This document shows, piece by piece, positions 27,001-38,000 of a DNA stretch of 64,000 nt (positions within the stretch are counted from its first letter, which is position 1; the number at the start of each line of letters is the position of its first letter). Source of the DNA: Gyrodactylus bullatarudis (taxonomy: Eukaryota; Platyhelminthes; Monogenea; Gyrodactylidea; Gyrodactylidae); assembly GCA_012064415.1 (NCBI GenBank), contig SSNU01000055.1, positions 558,001 to 622,000 of the forward strand, written 5' to 3'. Both the position numbers and the translations under genes were made by a program. Below the pieces are notes generated by a model. It had not been told where the DNA came from, did not search any database, and was given only the letters and a program-made list of their open reading frames with translations.

Positions 27001-29263
27001 ACATTGAAGAAAAATTTTAATCTATGTTGGAGGAAGGTGCTAAAGATCTGTTTCCTGGATAATCAATGGTACTTTTGATCGTATGAACTGACTATACTAG
27101 AAAAAAATCAAATACGAGGATTGGAAGTTGGCAATTTTTTCAAATAAGATAAAAATTGATTTGAATAGTTTGAATAGCCTCATTCTATATCTGGGAATCA
27201 AAAAATAGCCCAGCCTTAAGAGAACTGATAAAAATTTTAATGGTAGATAATTTTTGCTAGGGAAAGTCATAAAAAATAAGCAAAGTTATCTCTCTTCAGT
27301 CTCTCAGATCAAATATGAACTCAATTAATTATAAAAAACTGCTTGAAAGTTCTTTATGACCGTTAAAAGAGGAAAATTTAAATAAAAGATTGATTATTTA
27401 ACAAGATAATGCCTCTCATATCAGTTCAATCTCAACAGTATAATCGTTTTAGAACTATTAGATTTAAGTTATGACCTCACCGTTGAAAAAAATTTAATTT
27501 TAACCGGAACGAAAATACTTGAGGTGCCTTCAGGCAGAAATTTCATAAAAAAAAGATGACAAGATTTATGTACGTAGGTAGAAAGAGACAAAAGCGAGAA
27601 AGTGAAAATTTTTCATAAATGAGGTCTAAATACCTTACTCTATCTCAATGCGTCATAAATTCATAGATATTTATGTAGAAAAAAAAATGCAATAAAATGG
27701 TGAGAATGGTATTACTTCGTTTTCATTCATATGAAATAATAGTAAATTTGTATTTTTTTTTAAATTGGTAAAAAATTTCGAATTAATTTTTTTATTGTAG
27801 TATTCATTGGACATTAAAAAATCTTTTCATACATCTCTGATCGCATAAAGTTGATTATTAAGGAAATTAGACGAGAAATAAAGAGTGAGAAACATATTAC
27901 TTCGGTCACTATATAGATTAATAAGGAATTTTTCTTTCACCCACGCATCTATGCTGTCGTCATTAGGGTTTTTGTATAATACGGAAAAATTAGAAATTGA
28001 AACTGTATGATCTTCTTGTCTTAGATGCCTTGTAACCGCAGTATCCTTCTTCAGATGATCCTCCGCTCGTGTTGATAATTTCCTAATAGTTCTACCTATA
28101 TATGAGGAATTTGTAAACTAATAGAGTTCTCTCCTCTGGCTTCAGTAAATCCTTATGAATAAAACTAAATAATCTCTGAGTTTTAAATAAAATTTTTTTA
28201 TTAATGTTATTAATAATTGTTATTATAATGTTGATTGATGAGATCATTAAGTCTTCTTCTAATGTCATTGAAGAGTTTCAGTTTTTTTTAATTGTTCCCT
28301 CTGGTAGGTTACATATCAAGTTATTAGTTGTTCCATTACCAAACATATTAGTAAAATATTATTAACGTTAATACAGACATCTTCTCTTCCCAGTATCCCT
28401 AATAAATCACTTCTTTTGTTTTTTTAGATTTGACCAATAACAATATCGATCGTTTTCCAATCATTCTCTCTGCAACTCAAGATCTCACGATTGGTATGTC
28501 AACCCTTCCCTTGTGTATAACTATACGTTGATATACCTAATCTAATTTTTATTCAGACGAACCGAATGTAGAAAAAAATCCGTTGGATCTTGAAGGTCTT
28601 GATGAAGATGAAATCGATTCAGTTTACATGCTAAAGCCAAAGGAGGTCATGCTCAAAGCATCTCTATGGTTCAAAGAGAATGCTGATTTTCTTGAACAAA
28701 GGCGCAAAAAGAATGCTGAAAAACGACGCTTTGAGGAGTATTCAAAGGGGGTTCAGTCGAAACGTCGAAAACAAGTGTCTCGGGCACACAAGTTTATCAA
28801 CGAATCAATGAAGGACTGTGAAAACTTGAAAATGATCTCCTCTGGCAAACTAAGCATCTCTGATGATTTACCTGAACAGAGACAATCAAACAAGATAAAC
28901 TATGCTGCTCTTGAGGGTCTTATTAGTACTGACAATACTCCGGTTCCTCTATGTGGAACTTCATTAACCAGTCCCCTGCACAAGCCAACCGATAAATATA
29001 TTGGACCCCTTTTATCAGCATCAATAAAGAATATTCCCCCGTCCGTTGAGGATAGCGCTTCTGCTCCTAATCAAATTCCTAAAGAAAAGATTCCCACAAA
29101 AGTTAGATTTAGTGAACCTCTACATGCAGCACCAGTCCCAGCAACAATTGAAGTTGGCGATTATGAACTCAAGGCCAACAACAATGATGATCTTGAGGAG
29201 ATTCCCGACGACGACTATGAGGAAGAGGAAGTCAACTGGGATGAAGGAAATGATCTTTGGTAA
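24077..29263 (+). CDS. BRF1: Transcription factor IIIB subunit BRF1
   Basis: TFIIB-related factor that recruits RNA polymerase III to tRNA and 5S genes in the nucleus. Exons 24077-24251, 24280-25119, 25211-25549, 28428-28493, 28557-29263 give 708 aa. An N-terminal zinc ribbon (CTQC ... CLSC) is followed by two cyclin repeats with family signatures RGRPAMVVSAVCVYLAARK, LLDLSDAVSVNV, LLQRMKKDWL and GRKPNGLAAAALLVSAR, then EEECDPP. The C-terminal third keeps Brf homology block II (DEDEIDSVYMLK, KINYAALEGL) and ends in an acidic tail (DDDYEEEE). Intron 1 is only 28 nt. Intron 3 is 2.9 kb and contains a Penelope-like remnant split by a foldback element. The gene converges on the pocket-protein gene, 339 bp apart. 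Confidence 0.96.
26290..28125 (-). pseudogene. Penelope-like endonuclease remnant, split by a foldback insertion
   Basis: Right part (27916-28125, minus strand): [20 protein letters not shown] ... [10 protein letters not shown] ... KEKFLIN, which has the YIG-x-T-x-R-x-L-x-x-R core of the GIY-YIG nuclease of Penelope-like elements. Left part (26290-26429): continues the family 3' end, matching 22230-22330 read in reverse. The two parts are separated exactly by the foldback element 26436-27909 and its duplicated TATATA. It lies inside BRF1 intron 3, antisense to BRF1. Confidence 0.7.
26436..27909. mobile_element. 1.5 kb foldback element inserted into the Penelope-like remnant
   Basis: Ends are GTGACCGAAG and CTTCGGTCAC, flanked by TATATA on both sides (26430-26435, 27910-27915). 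The terminal arms pair for over 200 nt: AGTAATATGTTTCTCACTC against GAGTGAGAAACATATTACT, and CGAAGTAATACC against GGTATTACTTCG further in. The central roughly 950 bp is AT-rich without a recognisable protein. The uninterrupted target sequence can be seen at 10240-10265. Confidence 0.85.
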
Positions 29264-29602
29264 GAGAGTTGCAGAATGCAATAACACCAGATATCAAAAG
29301 AAGAACACATTTTTATTTATTTTGATTCAGATATCATCATCATTATCATACCTTATACCTAATCATGCTTATACATTAGCAATCATTTTTTACTCTCGTG
29401 TAAATATTTAAATAAAATATTCCTCTAAAGTTGACTGTGTTGTTTTCTCAGAACTACCAATTGGGAATTAGAGAAAAAAGATTGAGTATATATGAGAGCA
29501 AGTTTATTTTCCAGATTCTTACATAGAAAAAAGTTTTAAAAATCAATTTAGAAAAATATAAAAATACAAATTTATGATTAGTTTGGTACATTTTAGTGTT
29601 CT
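29264..29602. other. Convergent 3' flank of BRF1 and the pocket-protein gene
   Basis: 339 bp holding both 3' untranslated regions. An AATAAA signal for BRF1 is near 29413 (TTTAAATAAAATATTCC). No gene seen. Confidence 0.6.
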
Positions 29603-32600
29603 TCACCATTCCTCTTTCTTGGTGATGGTAGCTCCATATGACTTGGGATTGATCAGTGTAACTGTCCTGGGACTGGACATGGTACCCGAAGAATAAGCTG
29701 GGTTTATCATACGATCAGAACTAACAGATACATTACCAGATGGGCCAGTTCTCTTAAGGCCCATGGCCAAGTTGGCAATGCTAGCTCTACGGTCAGCTGA
29801 ATTCACCATGGCATTAAGTTCATTTAGTTCTTTGGGAGTGCTTTTACCGATAGTGTAGGTAACTCTCTTGCTACTCATCAAATTAGGCCGAGCTGGACTG
29901 ACGTAGATATTCCTCGTGGATAAAAGCCGTCTGTGGAGAAGAAAATAGGATTATTTATGGGAGTTGGACGACTTGTTTGGAGAAAAAGAGCTTACTTTGA
30001 TGGCTGTTGGAAACTTTCCTCTTGCTTCATTCTCTTTTGGCCTGGATTCTTCTCCGATATAGCTGCAGCGAGTAAGGGCAGAGAAGAGGGCATAACAAAT
30101 GGAGCCAATTGGAGGATACCTGGACCAGTAGACCCGGGGACAATGTTGGCATATTCCCTAATATACTCGCATAGACGTGGGACAAAAACAAGGTTATAAA
30201 ATCTAGTCAAATCAGCCCATTTCTCTTCAGTGTATTGCTGGGGCTCTTCCCCTGGACCACCTGGCATTAAACCGGTAACTTTGTCTAGAAGGACTCTTCT
30301 GTACATTTCCTGGCAGACTTGAGCCTGACTCCTAGCTGCCTGGAGAAGGTTGGTGAATTGCAAGGGACGATGTAACATCATTCTACACATTGCATACAAA
30401 CAACAAATTAGAATATGATCAAGGGTTCGATCCTTGAGTAGTTCAGTATCATACTGTACACATCTCTCAAAGAGGGACCATGTTTTGTAGACAACTTCTG
30501 GGCTCATATTGATACGCTCAGATATACCACGTAGTCTATGGCAGGAAAGGGTATAAAAGTGGCGGAAGAAGATGGCCATGGAGTCATGTCGAGGAGTCAT
30601 TGGTGACTGATTTACCTGCTTGACGGCTTCTTCTTGCATTTCATAGTCACCTGGAACAAAAGGTGAACAATAAATTTCATAAAACGCATGTCTCAATGCA
30701 CAAAAAGAGCTTACTTTTATTCATTTTCATCTCGACCTGGCCATCGTTGACATCGTGTTGGTCGTTGAGAGAAGATCCCAGAATTGAACTGGTTGACTGA
30801 CCAGAAGCAACCATTGGAGTAGCATTAACTGGAACACTATCAGTGTCCATAGCCAGTTGTTCAGCAGCTCTAGCGGATTCATCGTCAACTAACTGACTGA
30901 CCATTGATGTGGGAGCAACTTGGCGTTTGGCAACACTGGTAGATGGATCAATTAATCGGGGTTGCTTAGCTGGAGATGTCATGAGACTGGACCTGTTGGG
31001 ATTTGATACATTGGTCATGGATTGATTCCTCTTTGACTCTCCAGACATGTACTCAAGTTTGACTTGCGGTGTAACCTCTTCAATGCTGGGAGCACGATTG
31101 CCAATATTGAGAAGATATGACCAAATAGGACTTGACTCTCTCCAAACATAACTGGAGATGATAAGTTCAACTAGTTGATTCAAATACAGGACAATATCAC
31201 GGGGAAGATCAACATTCTTGACGAATATCTCTATAACCTTGTAAAAGTCTAGAGCATCAATTTCCATAGTCTGACAGATCCAGGGGAATTGTTTATCCGG
31301 ATCACAGCACAAGAGGACAACTTCAAGGGATAAACTGAAAAGAGCACGATGCATTGAATCCTGGACGAGGAGGTTGCTGAGCTCAAACTTTTTAGTCTTT
31401 TCTGGTTCTCCGTCTGTGTCCATCCTGCTTAGTTGACGCTCCAAGAGTTGGATTTCAGCATTGAGAGTATTCTCAAGCGATATCCAATAAAGTGTATGAG
31501 CCAAATTAACCCTCTGACGACAAGCTAGGCTCATTTTGGTATTTTGACTTTCCTGGAATTCCTCGTTGCAATCATGGTCGTAGTGCATGGCAAACTGGTT
31601 CGTTAGGATATCAATCTTGTCCTGAATTTCATTCAATGGAAATTCTGGACTATGCGTCTCCAATAGCTCAGCAAGAGACTCACTAGGATGCTCTGTCTTG
31701 CCCACAATCATTGCTTTCAATTCAATAAGATTATTCTTGCAAGGTTCCTCTTTCTTGAGAATATTCACACCGCCATTAAGACGAGTTATTATACCTTGGA
31801 GCTGTTTACAGTATACCTTATTCTCATCAGTTAGACCGGGCATTTGTTCATTGTTGTGCTTGTGATAATTCATTGGAGTTATAAAGACATTCTCAACGCC
31901 CTCGGTTAAAGAGCCAATCTCTTCACTTGAATTGGGACTGAGAAAAATTCTCTCATCAAAGTCGCCAGTTCCAATAACGTATTCCTCATAGTTATTATTT
32001 AATGATTGAAATATTTTTTGGAAATTCTCAAGAATAAACATTGTCTGAAAGCCTTGCTGATGGCGTAGTTTGGGAAAGTCTTTTTCCATTAGTCGATTTA
32101 TAAAGGGTTTGAAAAAGTGTTCCTTGACAGTTTTGCATTCTATAAAGTTTACTTCGTTATCTTCACAAATTGGCCGAAGAATGCAAGGAGGCTGATCAAC
32201 ATTTGGACGATAGATTTTCCCTTCAGCGACCATGGCCACGAGCTCTTTCGGAAGGCCCCAAAAGTCAAGATTTAGTAAATTTGTCATTCCTGAAACAATA
32301 AGACCTCCAAGGGTCCAGTCTAAACAACAACAGAGTAGGTAATATGAGTTAACAAGGTCATCTATAACAGCAGGGAAGTTGGCTCTAGCTTTCATGAAGA
32401 TGATCCAGATAAACTTGAAAATATCATGAGTTGTAACGGAATCTTGAATTTCTTCAATTTCCTGTAAAGATTCATATTTAAAGATGCGATAAAAACCATT
32501 GGCAAAACTTTTGAAAATAACCGAGGCAACAGCGAATTGACGTTCAAGTCTTTCAACACGATAGCGCATCTCTTTTTGCATTTCAGTCATGTCAGCCCAG

Positions 32601-32899
32601 TTCTTTATCCGATGGAAAAATTGAACCATACTCATTTTAGCTGTGATCAATAGACGTGAAAGGGATACGTAGGCGTTATCGACAACATGATCAGTCATAC
32701 TATCACTGCTTGACCTGCGACAAGCTTCATAGAGAGCACAAACCAACCAGTGCAATTGGTCTCCGTCTATGGAAAAATTAGCCCAGACCTCTTTATATTT
32801 GTCCCAAGCCTCTTCTCTAACATTTCCTTCAATGCACAAGATCTGACATAAGTCTTCGAAACGTTTTTCTATAGGCTCTTCTTCATCAACATCACCCAT
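29603..32899 (-). CDS. Retinoblastoma-family pocket protein (p107/p130 type)
   Basis: Nuclear repressor that binds E2F/DP factors and controls entry into S phase. Exons 32899-30715, 30650-29996, 29930-29603 give 1055 aa, the length of p107/p130 rather than RB1. Family landmarks: ANFSIDGDQLHWLVCALYEA and MVQFFHRIKNW in the N-terminal domain, NSYYLLCCCLDW, EEYVIGTGDFDERIFL before pocket A, FELSNLLVQDSMHRALFSLS in pocket A, and SMAIFFRHFYTLSCHRLRGI followed by HILICCLYAMCR in pocket B. The C-terminal exon has NIYVSPARPN. Introns are 64 and 65 nt. The promoter is shared with ACBD3 and contains an E2F-type site. Confidence 0.95.
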
Positions 32900-33043
32900 T
32901 TTTACAGCAGTTTTGTATTCAAGTGTTCAAAGTTGTGTCGATAAAAGAAGAAAACAGAGAAATTGGCGGGAATATTCTTTTCAATATATGGTTCTTGTTT
33001 GAAATGACCCAATATTATAAATCCTAATTTGTTGGATGTACTA
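32900..33043. promoter_or_regulatory. Bidirectional promoter with an E2F-type site
   Basis: Only 144 bp separate the start codons of the pocket-protein gene (-) and ACBD3 (+). At 32963-32972 lies TTGGCGGGAA, which fits the E2F/DP consensus TTTSSCGC/GGCGGGAA. p107-class genes are E2F targets in vertebrates, so negative feedback is plausible. No TATA box is seen. Confidence 0.6.
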
Positions 33044-34480
33044 ATGAAGTCTGTCGAATTAGCTAGAGGTATTTCTCTAGAGGTAGATAAAGATCCAAAT
33101 GTAAATATTGACTACAAATTTAGACTTGCTAAGGAGTTTTTCAAAAGTTTGTTTCTATTTTAACCATAGAATTCAATGGTAAAGTTTTTGAAGTCGACTA
33201 TGATTGCAACCAACAGCTGTATGCTTATCTTTATCAGGCAGAACATGGCCAGCTAGATGAAAGCAAGACTCCTGAATTAGGATTTTTTGATGTTGTTGGA
33301 AAAAAACGTATTGCCTTGTGGAAGGCTCTCGGGGATCTTAGTTGCGACGAAGCCAAAGAAAAATTTGTTGAAAAACTTGAGAACAATTGTAATTATTTTT
33401 CACCTTATCTGCTTGCTCATGCCTCAGCAATGATACAAGAAAGGTAACCTTATTTCTATAATCCCATCTTGTTCTCTTAATTTTCCAAGAAAGGAATCCT
33501 CTCAGCAAATGATCGATGAGGAGAAATCCGTTTCCCTAGAATCCATGGAGATGACTAAGCCCTTCCAAGAAAGTGAAATTCGTAAGGCTCTCAATTCTCA
33601 GACAGAAGAAAAATTCAGACTTTATGCTCAAACAAACTATCCTAATGATAAAGTTAAAGTAAGGATTAATAATTGAAATCATCTTTTTATGGACTTAATT
33701 TGTCACCTCCATTTTTTAGCAAGCTAAACTAATAGAACAACTTCAAGAGAGACATTTTCACCAATACATGATGTTCATTTGCCAAATGCAACTTGAAAAA
33801 TCTCAAGAGATTTCCGAAATCAAATCATTAGACGAAAAAGCTCATCTTTTGGTTGAGCGTAAAAAGTCAACTGAAGAGACCCAAAAATCTGCTGAAAATA
33901 AAACAATAGAGCTGTTAAAACAAAAAAGTGTTGATCTTGTCTCAACATGGCAAAATAAATCTCACCAAGAGTTTATTGAACAATTGAAGAATGATCAAGA
34001 ATCAAAGATTACTGTTAGCAATGGAGAAATCGTCAAGATTCGAGTTTCGGCCAGTACCCAGGATACTCATATCATGTGGGAATTTGCATCTACTCATTAT
34101 GACATATCATTTGGAATAAGCCTTGAACCGGAAAGTGAGTTTAATCTTAAAATTTAAATCAATTCAATTGTTTTTTGTTATCGCATAAAGAATCATCTTA
34201 CACCAGAATAGTACTTTTTAATGTGTTTTAACGATTGTGAAAATAAATCAAATTCTCTAAATGAATTCCAGATGCAAATCAAGAAATTGATATTCTATCA
34301 GTACAAAGATACAATTGTCATCAAAATGTTATTTGTGGAAGTCATCGGATTACGAACAAAACAGGGACATATATTCTCAAATTTGATAACTCATACTCGG
34401 TTTGGAGAAGTAAGGATATTTTTTACAAAGTGTATTTCTCAAGTCCCATTATGGAAACGGATAATGATAAAAAACCCTAA
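33044..34480 (+). CDS. ACBD3: Golgi resident protein ACBD3 (GCP60)
   Basis: Golgi scaffold that binds giantin and PI4KB in other animals. Exons 33044-33146, 33170-33443, 33490-33658, 33720-34134, 34272-34480 give 389 aa. An acyl-CoA-binding domain is at the N-terminus (FFDVVGKKRIALWKALGDLS), followed by the family's ALNSQTEEKFRLYA and QLQERHFHQYM region, a charged coiled coil, and a C-terminal GOLD domain (ITVSNGEIVKIRV, IMWEFAST, GTYILKFDNSYSVWRSK, IFYKVYF). It is shorter than the human protein (528 aa) because the glutamate- and glutamine-rich middle is reduced. Intron 1 is 23 nt. An in-frame stop lies at 33005, so 33044 is the first usable ATG. Confidence 0.95.
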
Positions 34481-35019
34481 ACGAACGATTAATTAACGTT
34501 TTAGAATTTTTTTATTATGCACTTTTAAACAAATACGGCAATGCTGATATTACTATTATTATGCTATAATATGTACATAAAAACCTCTCTCACTGTGATG
34601 AAAACTAAGAATTTCTTATTTAGAATATTAAATTTTTTCTCATTAATCAATAAAAGTTTTTTCTCTACACAACTACTATTTTAATACAACAACTGACTGG
34701 TAAATCTCACAATGATCTAGTATTGGAGAGTATGAAATTTGCCTTGAGAATCAAACTACATTCAGGACAATGATTTGAGTTATATAAAACCTTGATTTAA
34801 TAAAATTTATTACAAAAATAAATTTAAATCACCTAAACTTATCCTTTCAAACAATAAAATGGACAGTTGGTTTTTGTTTAGTCTTTGTCAGAATTCAAAT
34901 TATTTGAATATTAGTATTAAATTAATGAATTTCTCCATATTTTATTGAATATATTGATAACAAAATCTATAATTAGAAAATAAATTTGAAATCTTCATTG
35001 ATTTTTCCTGGGATTAAAC
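34481..35019. other. Intergenic region ACBD3 to cyclin C
   Basis: 539 bp of AT-rich DNA in which I see no gene. It must contain the ACBD3 3' end (AATAAA-like signals near 34650) and the cyclin C promoter. Confidence 0.5.
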
Positions 35020-38000
35020 ATGACCGGAAGCTTTTGGAGGGGCTCTCATTAGTAAGTTAATTAGTATAAAATTAGTCTTGAATGGCTTCTCGATAAACAA
35101 GATGTTCTTAAACATCGAGTCAACGACATTGAAATACTCGGATCGGAGGATCAATATCAAAAGGTCATGATTTTCTTCTCAAATGTTATTCAAGCTATTG
35201 GAAAGGGTGTCGATGTTAGACAACAAGTTATTGCTACTGCTTTGGTATACTTTCGTAGATTCTACGCACAATATTCTTTCAAATCGGTCGATCCATGGCT
35301 CATGTCCCCTTCATGTCTCTTTTTAGCTTCCAAAATTGAAGAGTATGGCGTTATATCTCAAAAAGTTCTCATGAATACCTGTAAAAATGTTATACAATCA
35401 TTTTACGTCAAGTATTTCGAGGAAAACACTTATCCTTATCGTCCTGCTGATGTCCTAGAATGTGAATTTATTCTGATGGAAACTTTGGATTGTTCCATGA
35501 TAATTTTCCATCCCTATCGTTCCCTAATAAATATCATTGAGAATCTGAAGCCAGATTTTAACCAGAGTCATGACACAATTCTCCAAAAAACCTGGAAAAT
35601 CATAAACGACAGCTACAAGACAGATTTGTGTCTTTTTTATCCTCCTTATGCCATTGCTTTGGGATGCTTATTGATTTCCCTGTCAATTCTTCAGAGTGAA
35701 TGCATTGACAATAGCAATAGCAGTTTGTCAAGTGTCATAAACAATGTCGAGAGCTGGTTTGCTGAGATTCAGGTTGATCTTGACCTCATTCTTGAAGTTT
35801 CCACCTACATGGTATCATTCTATCGATTACTTGACAGCTTTGATGAAAGTAAAGAGATGCCAGAAATACTAGGACTTTTGCCAAAGCCTCGTACCCAATC
35901 ACAGATTAATGCTTCGAATAATACCTCATCGAATCATTCAGTTGTCCCAAACAACATTTCAATTTCATCTACAGCTATGGCCAATAAACCTGCCAACAAC
36001 CAGAGTAATCCTATTGTATCTAATGTCAAAGTCAATCAAAATTCACAATACATGAATGTAAGTTTAAAATTATTGAGGTGCAAACGTTTGAATTGAAAAA
36101 GGCATCTTCTTCTTTGCTACTAAGTAGCTACTCGTCATCTCTTTTCTTTACTGAATCTATTGTGCCATCTACGATGATGGTCGATAAGATCTTTCATCTG
36201 AACTCGCAGCCAGTGAGTTTAGAGAAAATAATTTCTGGATTTCTTGTCCTTCTAGAGATGAGCCAAGATTTTTTATATGACCTGACATTACAAAACCTAA
36301 TTGACATGAAAATGAGAATTCAAAAATTTTACAAGAAAGTCAAAAACTAATCCATTTTCTTTGGATTTCATGATGAAATGAGTTCATGAGATATTGAAAT
36401 AAACAAAAACTTCTGAAAATTTCTTGAAATACTTCTCAAGGGTTTCTAAGATGCCCCACTTTTTCGGCCGTTGAAGTCAAAATTTTTATCGATTTCGAAG
36501 ATTTTAACCAATCTGTTACTGATATTCCCGATTAAAATGAGACAAAAAATCCAAAATTGGCCAGAGAAGTTCACAGAAATTCGTCATCATTGTGAGAAAT
36601 CGACTAATCTGATTTTTTCAATAAAACCCAAAATTTAAACTTTTTTTCCTGAAATTCGCGAGTTTCCTCAATCTCTACGGTTAAATTCAGATTCTTCGTC
36701 TAATTTTGATCCGAAATATCAGTATCAGGTTGCTTCGAGTCTTTCAATTTTTTCAATATCTCATGGACTCATTTCATCTCGGAATAAAGGTACTAGAAAC
36801 TAACTTGGTTTCAATCCAAAATAGGGCAAAAATAGGCTTGAAATTCGTAAAAAGGGGAGCATTAAATCATGTATGACAAATATTTTATGCTTCACCTTTT
36901 GAGAAAATTCTGATACAAGAAAAATGAATAATGGTTATCTGGTACAAAATTAAAAATATATAGGATATTCTGGCTATAAAAAATAAAATGCATCGAGGTT
37001 TACTTGGAATCTGTGCCTCAGAGAATGAAGGGTAGTGAGAGGTACTGTGCAAAGAGCAACACATGAGGCAATTCTTTTAAGCCCGTAGAGTTTGACAGTA
37101 CAGCCTAGGGTGAATTTTTTTTCTCTCCAAACAACTCACAAGAGTACTTACTTTTCTGATAGAATTTAGTACTCAGATCATGTTTTGTATATTTTCAAAG
37201 CGTGAACGCCACTCTCCATTATGTAATCGCTAGGGCCTCAAAAATATAACCAATTTTTAGGACATAAATCGAATTTTTTTAAACCTAAGGTCTTAAAAAA
37301 GGACATTATAATATGCAAAAAATATTAAACAACTACTCATAAGTGCTTATCAAAAATAATTTATTAAATATTTTTATGTCTTTCTGGGAAAGTGATGACG
37401 TGATTGAATTTCATTGGTTCATATGAATGAATATCATTGTTTGAATCTCTGGATTATGTTGTTCATGTACCCACACTAACTTGCCAACCAATAGGATTCA
37501 AGCACTATTTCTGTTATTTCTCCCAATATCGATTTCAAAATGTTTGATTACCAGAATTTTATATCTAAGACCAAAATTTTAGGAACAGAAATTTTTAAGA
37601 CCTTAAGATGAAAATAGACCGATCTAAGACTTTATAACTTTGATCTGGATCAAGCAAAATTATTTTTCTAAGCAAATTCCTAATCCTTGCATAAAAAATT
37701 TCTCCCTCGATATCCCACGAACATGATAAAACATCGAAATTCACCATAAAGGTCCCTTTGATGATAAGATGTTTTTTTTGAAGATAATACCTGAAAAGTT
37801 CATTCAATGGCCAAGATATTCTGGATTTTAATGATTGCGTAGTAAAAATTTATTGAAAATTGAGCGGCGATTTGAAAAAACTGCTTCAATACAAAATAAT
37901 ACTTTGAATTGATCAGATAAATGGATACTAATATGAGGTTAAAAATTTCACCCTAGCCTACTACAGACTAGCAGTATCTTTAGAATGTTTTGGGCATTTC

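Noticed and set aside
36078..36350. 90-codon frame after cyclin C exon 2
   Set aside because: It starts inside the intron, overlaps an F2 terminus and has low-complexity Ser/Leu content; no family likeness.
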